NCBI GenBank assembly: GCA_964385465.1
Contig: CAYLPJ010000005.1
Location: 80,741 to 144,740 of the forward strand
Reading direction: 5' to 3'
Length of the DNA: 64,000 nucleotides
DNA from: CAYLPJ01 sp964385465
Lineage (GTDB): Bacteria > Planctomycetota > Phycisphaerae > SM23-33
Shown piece by piece: positions 62,749 through 64,000 of the stretch; within the stretch, counting starts at the first letter, position 1; each line of letters begins with the position of its first letter. A program made the translations under genes and the position numbers. The notes beneath the pieces are model-generated. The model did not search any database, was not told the origin of the DNA, and worked only from the letters and a program-made list of their open reading frames with translations.

Positions 62749-62783
62749 GCAAACGTTGCTGACCGGACACGATACAACGTTGT
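62749..62783 (-). promoter_or_regulatory. accA promoter with two AACGTT palindromes
   Basis: Minus-strand -10 TATCGT (62774-62769), with TTGCGG 18 bp upstream. Palindromes GCAAACGTTGC (62749-62759) and ACAACGTTGT (62774-62783) are centred 24 bp apart and flank the expected transcription start, like a pair of operator half-sites. Confidence 0.4.
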
Positions 62784-62835
62784 GCGACCCGCCCGCAAGC
62801 AGAAAGTGGCCTCCGGCGGAAGGGCGCGGATTCCG

Positions 62836-62841
62836 TATAAT
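62836..62841 (+). promoter_or_regulatory. -10 box TATAAT of the peptidase gene, leaderless type
   Basis: Perfect TATAAT ending 6 nt before the ATG at 62848. The GGAG between them is only 2 nt from the ATG, too close for a normal ribosome site. Confidence 0.55.
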
Positions 62842-62847
62842 GGAGAT

Positions 62848-63789
62848 ATGAAATGCGTGATCCCCATGGTGGCGTCGGTGGTGCTCGCGGTGTCGTGCGC
62901 GGGGGCGCCCGCGGCGGAGAAGGACCCCAACACCCGCCCACCGGCGCCGCCGAAGCGGACGCCGGTGCTGCGGATCCGCAAGACCACCGAGCCGACCGAG
63001 GCCGAGATCGCCCGCAACCGCCGCCAGGCGATGGAGTGGTTTCACAAGGCCCGCAAGGAGGTCGTCGCCTCCCTGCACCTGGTCGAGACGCCGCACTTCC
63101 TGATCTTCAGCGCCTGGTCGCCTGCCAATGACCGGCGGCTGGGACGCGTCTGCGAGACGATGTACACGCACCTCCGCAAGCAGTTCCGGCTGCCGGCGGA
63201 GAAGTCCGTCTGGGCGGGCAAGCTGCCGATCTACGTCTTCGGCAAGGTCGAGCACTTCCGCAAGTTCACCGAGGAGGTCGACGAGCGGAACCTCTCGGAG
63301 TCCGGCGGGTACCTCTCCCAGCGGTCCGACGGCTTCTGCTACATGGTGCTCAACCGCGTCCACAGCCGCACGCACTTCTACGGCCTGCTCGTCCACGAGG
63401 GCACGCACGCGTTCCTTGCCCGGTACCTGACCAACGCCTACGTGGTCGAGTGGGTCAACGAGGGCCTGGCCGAGACGATCTCCGCCCGCCTGGTCCCCGG
63501 CTGCCGGGCGGCGAAGCGGTACGTCGAGGCGACGAAGGAGGCGATCCGCACCGGGCGGGACGTCAGAGGCGTCTTCGACGACGTGACGCTGGACGACTTC
63601 GACTACGGCATCGCCCAAAGCCTCGTCCGCTTCCTGCTGGCCCGCGACGCCTCGGCCATGATCGAGTTCGTCAAGCACATGAAGCACGGCGCCGACGACG
63701 CCGAAGCCCTCAAGAAGGCCTACGGCTTCACCCCCGACCAACTCGTCATCGAGTGGCGCAAAGCCGCCGCCAAGGCGCTGCGGCGCTGA
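62848..63789 (+). CDS. Secreted HExxH metallopeptidase-like protein (DUF1570-like)
   Basis: 313 aa with a signal peptide (about 1-20, IPMVASVVLAVSCAGAPA). The zinc site is LLVHEGTHAF (His183, Glu184, His187), with a third ligand candidate in WVNEGLAETI, a gluzincin (peptidase MA-like) arrangement. The region before it (FGKVEHFRKFTEEVDERNLS, SGGYLSQRSDGFCYMVLNRV) matches the DUF1570-like family common in planctomycetes. It acts in the periplasm; substrate unknown. The start is fixed by the TATAAT box 6 nt upstream and the signal peptide. Confidence 0.82.
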   Translation: MKCVIPMVASVVLAVSCAGAPAAEKDPNTRPPAPPKRTPVLRIRKTTEPTEAEIARNRRQAMEWFHKARKEVVASLHLVETPHFLIFSAWSPANDRRLGRVCETMYTHLRKQFRLPAEKSVWAGKLPIYVFGKVEHFRKFTEEVDERNLSESGGYLSQRSDGFCYMVLNRVHSRTHFYGLLVHEGTHAFLARYLTNAYVVEWVNEGLAETISARLVPGCRAAKRYVEATKEAIRTGRDVRGVFDDVTLDDFDYGIAQSLVRFLLARDASAMIEFVKHMKHGADDAEALKKAYGFTPDQLVIEWRKAAAKALRR

Positions 63790-63879
63790 CGCGGAGAGGA
63801 AAGGCGCCGAGGACGGGCGCCGAACACATACCTGAGATCGGAGATTCGAGCTCCTGTACCTCGGAGCCCATCGGCGTTC

Positions 63880-63896
63880 CTCCGTGTTGATCCGCG
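63880..63896 (+). repeat. Dispersed repeat, copy 2
   Basis: CTCCGTGTTGATCCGCG, one base different from the copy at 6549, in the otherwise gene-free end of the window (63790-63897). Confidence 0.4.
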
Positions 63897-63897
63897 G

Positions 63898-64000
63898 CTA
63901 TGCCCTCTTGTTGAGAAGGGCCGCCGCCCTGGCGAGGTGCGGGCGGTAGCCCAAGTTCGCCAGGAACCGAATTCTGAGAAGAATCTTCGCCGCTGCGGGG
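63898..64000 (-). CDS. Possible C-terminal end of a gene running off the window
   Basis: On the minus strand one frame reads KILLRIRFLANLGYRPHLAR and on to LLNKRA followed by TAG. The composition looks protein-like, unlike the other two frames. Too short to assign. Confidence 0.3.
   Translation of the reverse strand, partial: PAAAKILLRIRFLANLGYRPHLARAAALLNKRA

Overview
The window is one very GC-rich bacterial chromosome segment (many long antisense open frames, few T tracts, GTG/TTG starts). The gene set points to Planctomycetota, probably a Phycisphaerae-like lineage: hydrazine-synthase-alpha-like cytochromes, a formylglycine sulfatase, large secreted glycosidases, a PilX-like prepilin, many TPR/HEAT secreted proteins and a DUF1570-like metallopeptidase. 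I infer this from gene content; no rRNA or tRNA lies in the window.

Region 1 (1-8.2 kb): a minus-strand sugar ABC importer (binding protein, two permeases, GH42-like beta-galactosidase) diverges from a type I sulfatase. No transporter ATPase is present, so a shared MsmK-type ATPase is likely elsewhere. Region 2 (8.2-17.4 kb): a tight three-gene minus-strand operon of secreted c-type cytochromes: an HZS-alpha-like protein with HEAT repeats, a YVTN propeller fused to a MauG-type diheme domain, and a second HZS-alpha-like protein with three CxxCH motifs. The layout resembles alpha plus fused beta-gamma subunits of anammox hydrazine synthase. Region 3 (17.6-23.4 kb): PilX-like secreted protein, GH16 plus GT2 pair, and an ECF sigma operon. 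Region 4 (23.4-36.2 kb): secreted GH5, then an overlapping operon of a large CBM9-like/glycosidase-like protein, a LamG-like protein, a sugar nucleotidyltransferase and a galactokinase-type kinase, followed by a DUF1638-HyuA fusion.

Region 5 (36.3-38.4 kb): an EAL-HDOD signalling protein, then about 840 bp without a gene, holding two hairpins with identical GGAGGGAG loops, a third hairpin and a T run: a candidate small RNA. Region 6 (38.4-64 kb): mostly housekeeping and envelope genes: pyrG, a Gly-rich secreted protein, a CBM48 protein, a zinc-ribbon/FGG-repeat protein, a THUMP-like methyltransferase, TauE, a SPOR lipoprotein, TPR protein, glmS, rarA, 5-FTHF cyclo-ligase, LD-transpeptidase, transglutaminase-like protein, squalene-cyclase-like repeat protein, ispH, ZIP transporter, accA and a secreted HExxH peptidase.

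Regulation: recognisable -10 boxes (TATGGT, TATACT, TATAAT, TATCGT, GATACT) recur, with a good -35 in only a few. At least four genes (solute-binding protein, pyrG, rarA, peptidase) have a -10 ending only 6-8 nt before the ATG, suggesting leaderless mRNAs. Operator-like palindromes sit on the promoters of pyrG, the 39109 gene and accA. No CRISPR array, insertion sequence, integrase or tRNA was seen. All assignments come from reading motifs by eye; no database search was run.
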